IMG/VR virus record: IMGVR_UViG_3300025168_000613
Span: 1-25,170 of that record
Strand: one strand, 5' to 3'
Origin: a virus
Length of the DNA stretch: 25,170 nt
A program made the translations under genes and the position numbers. Below are positions 14,506 to 22,131 of the stretch, piece by piece (the first letter of the stretch is position 1; the number at the start of each line of letters is the position of its first letter). A model generated the notes under the pieces. That model ran no database searches, had not been told where the DNA came from, and saw nothing but the letters and a program-made list of their open reading frames with translations.

Positions 14506-16056
14506 ATGAAAAGTTTAAACGACTTTCAAACTTCAATTATGGAAAGTACCAAGGATACGATTGTGTATACCTTTGGTCGATTTCAACCACCGACATCGGG
14601 ACATCAACTCCTGATTGACAAGGTTATCTCTGTAGCGAAAAAGCAAGGAGCAGAACACCGCATTTACCCAAGTGTATCGAACGATCCCAAGAAAAATCCT
14701 TTGTCTCATACGGACAAGGTAAAGTTCATGAAACAGATGTTCAAGAAAGCGAACATCGTGAATGATAAAAAAATCATCACACCCTTTCATGCCGCCAAAC
14801 AACTCAGTGATCAGGGTTACAAGAACGTAACCCTGATCGTTGGGGGCGACAGGGTTGCCGATTTACGCAAACAAATCACACAGTATATCGATCATCCAGA
14901 TCCCAAGAAGGCATTCTACTTTGATTCGTTCAAGGTAGTAAGTGCAGGGAAGCGTGATCCAGATTCGAGCGATATCAGTGGCATGTCAGCATCTAAGATG
15001 CGAAAAGCAGTAGGAGATAAAGACTTCGATCTGTTCATGCAAGGGATGCCAGACTCGGTGTCCAAGACAACAGCAAAGAGACTATACAACGCGATCGCAA
15101 AGGGTATGAACCTCAAGGAAGATCGTGATTATGCAGACGAATACGAAAAGCATCATGCAAGTCCTGAGCAGCGTGCAAGACGCATCTCACGCACCGTAAC
15201 CCGGAAAAAAGCAGAACGAGAGGGTAGAGTCGCTAAAGGAGACGGAAAGGATATAGATCACAAAGATCACAATCCCCACAACGATTCTCCTTCTAATCTC
15301 CGTATAAAATCCAAGGCCTCGAACCGAAGTGATAACGGTCACAAACCTGGCGAGAAGCAAAAACAACACGAAGAGACTGAAGTTGACGAACTCACAATTC
15401 AGCAGCGAAGAAATATCTCCCGAGCAGCAAAGAAAACTTCCAAGAGAAGACTGAAGACTAGACTTCGCAAGAAGAAGCAGAAAAAGGGCACAGTAGATCT
15501 TCAGAAGAAGGCAGGCAAAGAAGCGATCAATGCTCTCAAGAAGAAATTCTTGAAGGGTAAGAACTATGCAGATCTGTCTCACTCAGAAAAAGAAAAGATC
15601 GACGGCAAATTGAAGAAGGTTCCTAAAACCAGACTAGATGCCATCAGGAAAAAGATGATGAAGGTTGCCAAGGAAAAAGAGAGAGAAAGACTCAAAGTCG
15701 CCCGTGCTGGTACGAATGAAGAGAAACTAAAACCAAAGGATCGGGAGATGGGAACCAAATCTTGCACCGATACCTATGCAGACGATACACCCGGACAGAA
15801 GAAGATCAAGTCGTTCAAGGAAGCATGTTGGGATACCCATGTGCAGAAGGGTATGAAGAAGAAGGGTAACAAGATGGTTCCCAACTGCGTACCCAAGAAC
15901 GAAGATATTGATGAAGTGTCTCCTCCCGGATTCGAAGGAACCGTAAAGGCGATGAAGAAGCATAAAGAAGTAGATAACCCATATGCACTCGCGTGGTATA
16001 TGAAGAATAAGGGTTACAAGTCACACAAGAAGAAAGACGGATCAGACAAAAAATAA
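14506..16056 (+). CDS. Capsid-targeted nucleotidyltransferase fused to HNH-like and basic domains
   Basis: 516 aa. The leader MKSLNDFQTSIME then S ends in an IxE site at residue 13. A NadR/NMNAT-type nucleotidyltransferase follows: strand TIVYTFGRFQPPTSGHQLL (18-36), where GRFQPPxxGH is the ATP-binding HxGH-type motif with the first His replaced by Thr, and ISGMSASKMRKA (157-168), the ISSTxxR-like motif. Residues 247-276 (GKDIDHKDHNPHNDSPSNL) look like an HNH core with D251-H252 and N264. From about 290 the chain is basic and helical, then ends with a Cys-containing module (CTDTYADDTPGQ, ACWDTHVQKGM) and PGFEGTVKAMKK. The HNH segment is short and may only bind DNA. Substrate of the transferase is unknown: NMN, a nucleotide or a sugar phosphate. 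Confidence 0.8.
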   Translation: MKSLNDFQTSIMESTKDTIVYTFGRFQPPTSGHQLLIDKVISVAKKQGAEHRIYPSVSNDPKKNPLSHTDKVKFMKQMFKKANIVNDKKIITPFHAAKQLSDQGYKNVTLIVGGDRVADLRKQITQYIDHPDPKKAFYFDSFKVVSAGKRDPDSSDISGMSASKMRKAVGDKDFDLFMQGMPDSVSKTTAKRLYNAIAKGMNLKEDRDYADEYEKHHASPEQRARRISRTVTRKKAEREGRVAKGDGKDIDHKDHNPHNDSPSNLRIKSKASNRSDNGHKPGEKQKQHEETEVDELTIQQRRNISRAAKKTSKRRLKTRLRKKKQKKGTVDLQKKAGKEAINALKKKFLKGKNYADLSHSEKEKIDGKLKKVPKTRLDAIRKKMMKVAKEKERERLKVARAGTNEEKLKPKDREMGTKSCTDTYADDTPGQKKIKSFKEACWDTHVQKGMKKKGNKMVPNCVPKNEDIDEVSPPGFEGTVKAMKKHKEVDNPYALAWYMKNKGYKSHKKKDGSDKK

Positions 16057-16060
16057 ATGG

Positions 16061-16068
16061 CATAAATA
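16061..16068 (+). promoter_or_regulatory. Late promoter variant before a capsid-targeted gene
   Basis: CATAAATA, one base off the T4 octamer, 32 nt before the ATG at 16101, with AAAAGGA in the leader. Confidence 0.55.
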
Positions 16069-16100
16069 TATGTGACGTTTAACCCAGAAAAGGAACCAAC

Positions 16101-16544
16101 ATGAAAAAGTTCAAAGAAATAAGACAAGAAATTCACGAAAGCACAGGCGGAGAATCCCGAGCAGGATTTGGCGTAGGTAAGTCTGCCAGAGACTCAATCG
16201 GAAACCTCAACGACGTTACTGATGAGCAAGGACGAAGTGCAGTTAACGCATTCATCGAGTCATTCCTCAGTGGTCCCTGCCTCAACCCCGGACACAGACT
16301 AGCAGAACTTCGTGCTAGACTCAACACTGTGGGACTTTCGTTTGATATGGATCATAGAAACGTAGGACTCGGCGAACAATCATACGGACTCAACGCATAC
16401 GGTGGTAGGTATGGGTTTGTTGACATGGACGGCGTAGTCAAAGAAGACGATGGCATCGAACACAAGTTGGGCCGAAGTCTCTCCCTTAATGTGAATGTAT
16501 CCTCCGATGGCGGAGAGTACAGAATGGAAGCAAAGATCGTATAA
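16101..16544 (+). CDS. Capsid-targeted conserved phage protein
   Basis: 147 aa. The leader MKKFKEIRQEIHE then S has an IxE site at residue 13, the same spacing as in the nucleotidyltransferase gene. Gly/Ser-rich residues follow to about 40, then a helical and beta body (NAFIESFLSGPCLNPGHRL, AELRARLNTVGLSFD) that I recall, with SGPxLNP, from marine T4-like phage proteins without a known function, and a beta-rich C-terminus. AAAAGGA upstream and a late promoter variant support late expression. Likely an internal head protein. Confidence 0.75.
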   Translation: MKKFKEIRQEIHESTGGESRAGFGVGKSARDSIGNLNDVTDEQGRSAVNAFIESFLSGPCLNPGHRLAELRARLNTVGLSFDMDHRNVGLGEQSYGLNAYGGRYGFVDMDGVVKEDDGIEHKLGRSLSLNVNVSSDGGEYRMEAKIV

Positions 16545-16547
16545 AAT

Positions 16548-16925
16548 ATGAATTTCGATGAGTTGAATGATGCAAATTTCGTGATGTATGCGATGAAGCA
16601 TTATGAAAACCCACAGTTTACAGGTATTGACGAGTTTCATGAAGACTTGAATAGAATCAAATATATCAAACGTCTTCTACGAAAATATCACAAAACCAAC
16701 GAACTCAGGGAACGATTAATACTGAATCACTTAATAATAATGAACAACGTGTTTGATTGTGAACCGATGTGTCGTTTGTTATTTCATAAGATTGATGACG
16801 AATTGCAACCTCAACTCAAGACGTTTTTAGTTTATCTGAATTACTTACCAAGAAAAATTCCAAACATAGATCTAGAAGAGATCCCATTGGATCCTAGAAT
16901 AGTAGAAAAATTGAGAGGCCTCTAA
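16548..16925 (+). CDS. Conserved T4-like phage protein
   Basis: 125 aa, helical and acidic/basic mixed: ELNDANFVMYAMKHYENP, FHEDLNRIKYIKRLLRKY, ERLILNHLIIMNNVF, CRLLFHKID and LKTFLVYLNYLPRKIP. This series of motifs matches a small helical protein that I recall as conserved in marine T4-like phages (DUF7207, from memory), function unknown. No clear Shine-Dalgarno; it starts 3 nt after the previous stop and its own stop overlaps the next start (TAATG), so translational coupling is likely. Confidence 0.75.
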   Translation: MNFDELNDANFVMYAMKHYENPQFTGIDEFHEDLNRIKYIKRLLRKYHKTNELRERLILNHLIIMNNVFDCEPMCRLLFHKIDDELQPQLKTFLVYLNYLPRKIPNIDLEEIPLDPRIVEKLRGL

Positions 16926-17614
16926 TGGGCGCAGTAGACGCATTCATTGCATACAAATTCATCAAGATCCTAAGCACGCCATGGGAAAAGACCGAGGCGT
17001 ACAAACTTGGGATCATTGATGCTAATGGTAAGGTTCTCAAGAAAAGAAAAGATCTCACCCTCGGAACAGAAAAGAAAGCGTATACTATCTTCCACCAAAT
17101 CGGTTGGAACCTGAAACGAATTCTTGATAAGGTTCCAGGCGGTAAGAGTAGGTTCGGTTCTTTTGCTGCTGCTCTGTTTCTCCTTAAAGAAGAATCAAAG
17201 GGTAAGTACAGCGACTGGAACCTAGTCGAGCAACATATCATGGAATACGCACAAGAAGAAGGCCTTCTGTTGACTGAAGACGTACCAGCAAACAACGCTG
17301 GTGGTGGGCAGGTTGCAGGACTCGGTGACGAACCTCCTGTGAAGAAGGGTATGACTGGGGACGTTCAGAGAAGAAAACAAGTCAAGGAAGGTTATGAATC
17401 CTTCGCTGGTGCGAGAGTGTTTGATGTTACCGAAGACGAATTCACGAAGTGCAACTACGGAAGAACTAAACACGAAAGATGGAATCGCAAACTCAAGATG
17501 GAAGATGTGGGGCGAGAGGACATCAAAAAGTTCGCCCATCGAAACCCATCCAAGTCAGTAATTGTTAGAAACGAGAAAACTGGGGAGATGCAGTATCTAC
17601 TCCGCAGGAGGTGA
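16925..17614 (+). CDS. Conserved T4-like phage protein, possibly virion-associated
   Basis: 229 aa. The N-terminal domain (1-110) has DAFIAYKFIKILSTPWEKTE, YKLGIIDANGKVLKKRK and LKRILDKVPGGKSRFGSFAA, a pattern I recall in T4-like cyanophage proteins that are linked to structural gene clusters. A Gly/Asn-rich linker (about 119-135) separates it from a basic C-terminal domain from about 152 (YESFAGARVFDVTEDEF, KCNYGRTKHERW) that ends MQYLLRRR, a tail seen on other phage virion proteins. Function not established. The start overlaps the previous stop by 1 nt and an AGAGG sequence lies upstream. Confidence 0.7.
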   Translation: MGAVDAFIAYKFIKILSTPWEKTEAYKLGIIDANGKVLKKRKDLTLGTEKKAYTIFHQIGWNLKRILDKVPGGKSRFGSFAAALFLLKEESKGKYSDWNLVEQHIMEYAQEEGLLLTEDVPANNAGGGQVAGLGDEPPVKKGMTGDVQRRKQVKEGYESFAGARVFDVTEDEFTKCNYGRTKHERWNRKLKMEDVGREDIKKFAHRNPSKSVIVRNEKTGEMQYLLRRR

Positions 17615-17616
17615 AA

Positions 17617-18471
17617 ATGAAAAGGTTACTCTTATTGTCATGTCTTTTATTAGGATGTGAAACTACACCAGAACCATCAGCGTCGAGTACAATCACTCAC
17701 GCGATAGAAGTTCAGGAAGAAACAACAGAACAAATAGACGAATCCTCTGCTATAATTGAGGAGAGTAGCGATACCATTCGTAGAGATGCGGATGGTATCC
17801 TTGATATCACGGCGTTTAAAGAACGAACGCCTGAGATTAAACGTATCGAAGATAGGGCGCATAACATAATCGATGAAACTAACGTCATCGAAAATGAGAC
17901 AATAAAGACAAAAGAGGCATTAAAAGACCTAAATCGTGCAAATGAATTAATTCGACAAAGTGGCGCCAAAGTGGCACAACTGGAAAGAGAAGTCGCTGAG
18001 TTATCTAAAGAAGATGCCGCTTTACGACGCGAGGCGATCGAGAACTTTTATGGTACGATTACCCTGTTCTATGTGATAGGGTTCGCCGGACTCATTCTTG
18101 GTATCTTCATGGTTTCGTACAGCAAGAAACTCGGTGGTACGCTTATCCTTGCAGGACTTTTGATTCTTGGTTTTGCTACTGCTTCCGTGTACTACCTAGA
18201 AGAGATTGCAGCAGTAGGATTCTGGATCACCATAGCAGGAATCATAACTGCTGTTGGTACTCTGATCTATCTTATCCTTCGAGCAAAGACAGAAAGAAAG
18301 ACAAACGATCAAGTAGTAGAGTTAGTCGAGGTGATCAAAGAAAAGATGCCACAGGACGTTCGAAACGAAATGTTCTCAAAAGGTGGTGTGGCATACACAA
18401 TCACCGATCCGTCCACCAAGAAAATAATAAACGAAGTTAAAGTTCGGAATGGATTTAAGCATACCCGTTGA
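17617..18471 (+). CDS. Lipoprotein with coiled coil and three TM helices
   Basis: 284 aa from the ATG at 17617, which has AGGAGG five bases upstream; a GTG at 17611 lies inside that site and is less likely. Residues 1-14 (MKRLLLLSCLLLGC) are a lipoprotein signal with lipobox LLGC. A long polar, helical, coiled-coil-prone stretch follows (about 30-145, many Glu, Ile and Arg). Three hydrophobic helices lie between about 145 and 223 (FYGTITLFYVIGFAGLILGI, GGTLILAGLLILGFATA, GFWITIAGIITAVGTLIYLI), then a charged tail. A lipid anchor in one membrane plus a coiled coil and helices in the other is the layout of unimolecular spanins, but those have one helix, so the assignment is weak. It closes the rightward operon and overlaps convergent ruvC by 17 nt. 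Confidence 0.75.
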   Translation: MKRLLLLSCLLLGCETTPEPSASSTITHAIEVQEETTEQIDESSAIIEESSDTIRRDADGILDITAFKERTPEIKRIEDRAHNIIDETNVIENETIKTKEALKDLNRANELIRQSGAKVAQLEREVAELSKEDAALRREAIENFYGTITLFYVIGFAGLILGIFMVSYSKKLGGTLILAGLLILGFATASVYYLEEIAAVGFWITIAGIITAVGTLIYLILRAKTERKTNDQVVELVEVIKEKMPQDVRNEMFSKGGVAYTITDPSTKKIINEVKVRNGFKHTR

Positions 18472-19036
18472 TCTTTCCGTGTAGCATCTTACAGATGTAA
18501 TAGGCGTCCACGATATCCGATACCGGGTTCTGGACGCCTGTTTTCTTAGGTGTCATGATCTTACATAGATCTTTACCAGTTTCCTTGAGGAAGGCATCGA
18601 ACATCAGATCCTTGGATGCATTACCCTTATCGGTTGCGAACTTCTTTACTTCAGTGGGTGCTAATACCTCAAGTGGCGTGGCAGATTGAAACAACTTATA
18701 TTTCAGAACCCCCACGTTCTCTGCTAACTGGAATACTCTACCAGTGGCATTGTATGCATATCCTTCGAGTGCTACTTGATCACATCCCACGATGCAATCG
18801 ATTGCCCAGTCTGATATGCTATCGTATCGTCCAGAGTCAGGACACAAATTGACGGGAGATCCAATTGATTTAAATCGTTCGCCCTTTATGTTCTTGAGAA
18901 ATGATTTTGCATATTTCTCAGTGTCTGTTAGATAAAAGAATAAACAATGCTCGAACTTAAACTTAGCAGATGATGGTTTAGAAAAAACACATACTGCTGG
19001 TGATGTTAAACTGTAATCGATTCCTGCAATGGCCAT
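18455..19036 (-). CDS. RuvC-like Holliday junction resolvase
   Basis: 193 aa of RNase H-fold nuclease type. D7 in AIAGIDYSL is the first catalytic Asp. VALEGYAYNATGRVFQLAE gives E91 and the basic helix, APTEVKKFATDKGNASK the third region, and SDIVDAYY the last pair, D174 and D177, spaced as in RuvC (D138/D141 in E. coli). All four metal ligands are present, so activity is likely: cutting of branched DNA before packaging or during recombination. It starts with GGGAGG before the ATG. Its late promoter and ribosome site lie inside a 17-bp hairpin that seems to block translation of read-through mRNA. The 3' end overlaps the plus-strand lipoprotein gene by 17 nt. Confidence 0.87.
   Translation of the reverse strand: MAIAGIDYSLTSPAVCVFSKPSSAKFKFEHCLFFYLTDTEKYAKSFLKNIKGERFKSIGSPVNLCPDSGRYDSISDWAIDCIVGCDQVALEGYAYNATGRVFQLAENVGVLKYKLFQSATPLEVLAPTEVKKFATDKGNASKDLMFDAFLKETGKDLCKIMTPKKTGVQNPVSDIVDAYYICKMLHGKINGYA
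18502..18546 (+). terminator. Terminator-like hairpin for the rightward operon inside ruvC
   Basis: AGGCGTCCA (18502-18510) and TGGACGCCT (18531-18539) form a perfect 9-bp stem with a 20-nt loop, followed by GTTTTCTT on the plus strand. It begins 31 nt after the lipoprotein stop. The same bases encode the region of RuvC D174 and D177. The long loop makes it weaker than a standard intrinsic terminator. Confidence 0.55.
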
Positions 19037-19038
19037 AA

Positions 19039-19077
19039 AAAACCTCCCGTATAAAGACTATTTATACGAGAGGTCTT
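19039..19077 (-). promoter_or_regulatory. Hairpin that hides the ruvC ribosome site, also terminator-like
   Basis: On the minus transcript a 5' arm (19077-19061) pairs with a 3' arm (19055-19039) over 17 bp, with two G-U wobbles and a five-base loop UAGUC. The 3' arm contains GGGAGG, the ruvC Shine-Dalgarno, and ends in six U directly before the AUG. Read-through from porin or nrdJ would either stop here or have the site sequestered. Confidence 0.75.
19059..19066 (-). promoter_or_regulatory. T4-type late promoter of ruvC, inside the hairpin
   Basis: Perfect TATAAATA on the minus strand, 22 nt before the ATG. The expected start, near 19053, lies past the loop, so late mRNA lacks the 5' arm and its ribosome site is free. 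Confidence 0.75.
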
Positions 19078-19103
19078 AGGTTGTTTGTAGGTTGGTTCGC
19101 TAA

Positions 19104-20129
19104 TCAGAAACTGATAGTGATACCACTACGGAGAACGAACTGTCCCGAATCGGAACCAGATCGCCATCCAGTGTTTTCTGTGTCGAAGTTACTACCGATA
19201 CCCTCAAGAGCATACCCGGCCGTGTTGGTCCAGACAAGTCCGTGAGCGAGATCGTAGTTACCACCTACGGTAAGAATGTTAAGACTACCATCGTAGTCAC
19301 CGTATTCCCACTGTGCGAATCCTTCGAACTTATCGAAGCACTTATATGCAGCAGTAGTTACTACAGACCAGTTGTCGAGACTACCAGCACCTGCATCATT
19401 AGCAATCCAGTCTGCATCGAGAGTAAGAAGACCCTCGGTGAGTGTACCACCAAAGGTGAAACTGTTCACACCTTCCGTGACAGAATCATATGCCCAACCA
19501 CCGTTGAGTGACACGGAATCATTCACACGATAATTCGCTGCGACACCGATGGCATACTTGTTGTCTCCAACTCCCACACCAGCAGTATCGAAACCATTGT
19601 TGTAGAAGGCGCTGACTTCGAAGTCACCGAATGATCGGAAGGCCTCAATACCTGCTCCGCGTCCCTGTCCGAAGGTAAGTGCCGTGACACTATAGTTCAG
19701 GGTTGTGAGTTGAGTTGGATCAGTGACGTATCCAGCATAGAACTGGGGAACGAACTGTCCGACTCGAATGTTTGCTTCTTCAAACATACGAAGAGTAACG
19801 ACTGCATCAAGCAGATCGAAACTGTTGGTAGCGTCCGACCATTCACCACTGACGAGGTAAGAGAAACTCTCGTTACTCGTATCTCCTGAGAAGGTAAGAC
19901 GGGCGCGGTCAACCGAAAAACCGTTTTGGGCGGGAAGTCCGCCACCGTTGGAATATTCCCAACCAGTTTGAATGAAACCACCGACGTTGATACCGAGGTG
20001 ATTGTCATTGAGTGATGCTCTCGTAGAAGCATCGGCGAGGACGAGACTGAATGTGTCTGAGTCCGTATCTTGTCCAACAGCAACTCCGCTGAAAACACAA
20101 GATGCAATAATAGCACTGATAAATTTCAT
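19104..20129 (-). CDS. Outer-membrane porin, OprO/P-like
   Basis: 341 aa from the ATG at 20129, preceded by AAGGAG; the frame is open 22 codons further up but that part overlaps the reductase gene and lacks a signal. Residues 1-20 (MKFISAIIASCVFSGVAVGQ) are a Sec signal peptide. The mature chain alternates hydrophobic and polar residues in about sixteen beta strands. INVGGFIQTGWEYSN, RARLTFSGDTS, NIRVGQFVPQFYAGYVTDP and GRGAGIEAFRS resemble the OprO/P phosphate-selective porin group. The chain ends in Phe (GITISF), the BAM recognition signal. Located 23 bp after the reductase gene, it is presumably on the same early transcript. Possible roles: nutrient uptake during infection, or replacing a surface receptor. 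Phages with porin genes are known (PA-2 Lc), but a gene of this family is unusual. Confidence 0.82.
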   Translation of the reverse strand: MKFISAIIASCVFSGVAVGQDTDSDTFSLVLADASTRASLNDNHLGINVGGFIQTGWEYSNGGGLPAQNGFSVDRARLTFSGDTSNESFSYLVSGEWSDATNSFDLLDAVVTLRMFEEANIRVGQFVPQFYAGYVTDPTQLTTLNYSVTALTFGQGRGAGIEAFRSFGDFEVSAFYNNGFDTAGVGVGDNKYAIGVAANYRVNDSVSLNGGWAYDSVTEGVNSFTFGGTLTEGLLTLDADWIANDAGAGSLDNWSVVTTAAYKCFDKFEGFAQWEYGDYDGSLNILTVGGNYDLAHGLVWTNTAGYALEGIGSNFDTENTGWRSGSDSGQFVLRSGITISF

Positions 20130-20152
20130 AATTTTCTCCTTAATGATTAAGA

Positions 20153-22087
20153 TCAGTTTGTTAAATCTACGATTTCGCAAGAGTTCCCAGAACATGCCAT
20201 TGTCTGAGATCCAGAAGTATTGTCTTCCTTTTCATACTCCCCGAGATCGCTCCAGTCTACACCGACTGGCAAATTCTTTAGTAATTCGTTGTACTCTTCC
20301 TTGGTACAATCTTGATATGGTGCTTGTCTGTATGTGTGATCTGAGAATGGAAGGAATGAAACTCCAGACATTTCTTTAAAGTGATCGTATACCCATGCAC
20401 CAACTTCCATCCATTCGTGATCCTTAACAGAAACTGTGATAGAAGGTTTGTGTTCACACCAATGTCTCTGGTACGTCAACCAAAGTTCAAGTTGTTCGAT
20501 GGCAGTCGAGTCCACCCTACAAATCGCCTTATCAGGTGACTTCTGTGGGAACGAGAAAACCATCGTGTGTTCTGGTTTCATTACATCTGGTTCACACGGG
20601 AAACCCTTTTCCTTCATGAACACACACAGGGGATCTTTGATATCCGCACGGACAGTGCGAACGTAATAAGGATTGTGTCGAGCATGAATACCAGATGCAG
20701 CATCCACCAACTGTGAAACTGTTCCACTTGGTTTCACACAAGTGATAGCAGCAGATTGGTTGATGTGTAGTTTCTTTGCCCATGTCTTATTGACATCAAC
20801 AGAATGCTTCTTGAGATCCTCTAGGGTTCCTGCAAGTTTACCGTTGGTAGAACCATTGAGTAATGCGTTGTCCATGATACCCGTGAGAGAAACACCAAGT
20901 AGTCTCTCTTCTTCGCAGTTCTTTGTCCACTCACTGGACAGGTACTTGAAGTTCAGAAGGGTAGACTGCCATGTTCCGAGGATCGTTGCAAGACGAACCT
21001 TTTCCTTGAGAGTCTTTACTGTGTCATCAGCACGAACGACAACTTCTGTTAGATTACAGAACTCACGATCACGCAAGATGATTTCACTGCATGGGTTGGT
21101 TCCGAAGTTGTAGTTTGGATCTCGACGTTCGTCAACGATCTTCTTTACCTGTTCCTGACACGCAGCACGACTGAACATACCTCTCTCGCCACTCTTTGAC
21201 TTATAGAGAGATAACCACTCTTCCATGAATGTGCCAATTTCGGGCGTACTCTTATACGCAACAGAGTTGTTTGCAAGGGCCCGTTGTGCGTTGTGTTCCC
21301 ACCACTGTCCTGTCTTTGCATCTCTCATTCGTTCATCAGTAAGTGAAGACAATGAGATAAGAGCAGATCGACGGACACCACCGACTACAACAATTTCAGC
21401 AATCTTGCAGATGATATCGTGACACTCGACGGTAGTGAGTTTTCTACCTGCGGCCTTACGGTAAGTCTCTACCGTGAATTGGAAAAGATCCTCAAGAGGT
21501 TGCGGTCCAGATGCTCTGCCACCGAATGTCTTGAGTCTTGCTCCAGCAGGACGAACTTTACTTGTGTCCCATTGTGGTACTTGACCACCAATGAGTAGCG
21601 AGGTGAGTTCTTTGTATGACTTTGCCCAACCCATCTTAGAATCACCGACGACAATGAGTGAGTCACTCGCATCGAATTCCTCTGCAATCGTTGGAAGTCT
21701 GTCTACGACATCACGTTCTACACTAAAACCCATCCCTGTCCCGCACATGAGAACGTAGAGGATCTCATCGAAGGAACGAGGACGACTCGCTTCACAGTAT
21801 GCACAGTTGTATCCTGCAATATTGTCGCGTCTCAGTGCCTCACCGGCAGTCATCAACGCTCTCATGGAAGGCATGATCTTGAGTTCACGAACTGCTGTTT
21901 CGAGTTCGTTCCTCTGATCTTTCGTTACCTTGAAATTACATTCTTCCTTGAGGTGTTCCTCAAAGAAATCAAAATATCTGGCAACCGTTTCGGGCCAGGT
22001 CTCTCTTCGTCCTTTATCTTCTAACCACCGAGAATACCGTGATAGGTGAATAAAAGACTGGTATAGCGTGGGCAATTCATCACACAT
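20153..22087 (-). CDS. nrdJ: Adenosylcobalamin-dependent (class II) ribonucleotide reductase, monomeric type
   Basis: 644 aa from the ATG at 22087, with GAGGAG eleven bases upstream; a GTG at 22099 lies inside that site. It reduces ribonucleoside triphosphates to deoxynucleotides for phage DNA synthesis. By position counted from the GTG: C99 in GYNCAYC and C348 in REFCNL are the redox pair, C337 and E339 in NFGTNPCSEI are the radical Cys and the acid. CHDIICKIAEIVVVGGVRRSAL and the C-terminal CSGNSC (C636/C641) complete the set seen in the Lactobacillus RTPR type. No NrdB-like subunit or ATP cone is seen. It is somewhat shorter than RTPR (about 740 residues). The promoter is sigma70-type, fitting early expression. 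The porin gene follows. Confidence 0.9.
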   Translation of the reverse strand: MCDELPTLYQSFIHLSRYSRWLEDKGRRETWPETVARYFDFFEEHLKEECNFKVTKDQRNELETAVRELKIMPSMRALMTAGEALRRDNIAGYNCAYCEASRPRSFDEILYVLMCGTGMGFSVERDVVDRLPTIAEEFDASDSLIVVGDSKMGWAKSYKELTSLLIGGQVPQWDTSKVRPAGARLKTFGGRASGPQPLEDLFQFTVETYRKAAGRKLTTVECHDIICKIAEIVVVGGVRRSALISLSSLTDERMRDAKTGQWWEHNAQRALANNSVAYKSTPEIGTFMEEWLSLYKSKSGERGMFSRAACQEQVKKIVDERRDPNYNFGTNPCSEIILRDREFCNLTEVVVRADDTVKTLKEKVRLATILGTWQSTLLNFKYLSSEWTKNCEEERLLGVSLTGIMDNALLNGSTNGKLAGTLEDLKKHSVDVNKTWAKKLHINQSAAITCVKPSGTVSQLVDAASGIHARHNPYYVRTVRADIKDPLCVFMKEKGFPCEPDVMKPEHTMVFSFPQKSPDKAICRVDSTAIEQLELWLTYQRHWCEHKPSITVSVKDHEWMEVGAWVYDHFKEMSGVSFLPFSDHTYRQAPYQDCTKEEYNELLKNLPVGVDWSDLGEYEKEDNTSGSQTMACSGNSCEIVDLTN

Positions 22088-22131
22088 AATAAGTGTCACT
22101 CCTCTGAATTTTGTATATCAATAAGTTATGT

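Noticed and set aside
20130-20195. 22-codon extension of the porin gene
   Set aside because: It overlaps the reductase gene end, has no ribosome site, and would bury the signal peptide.
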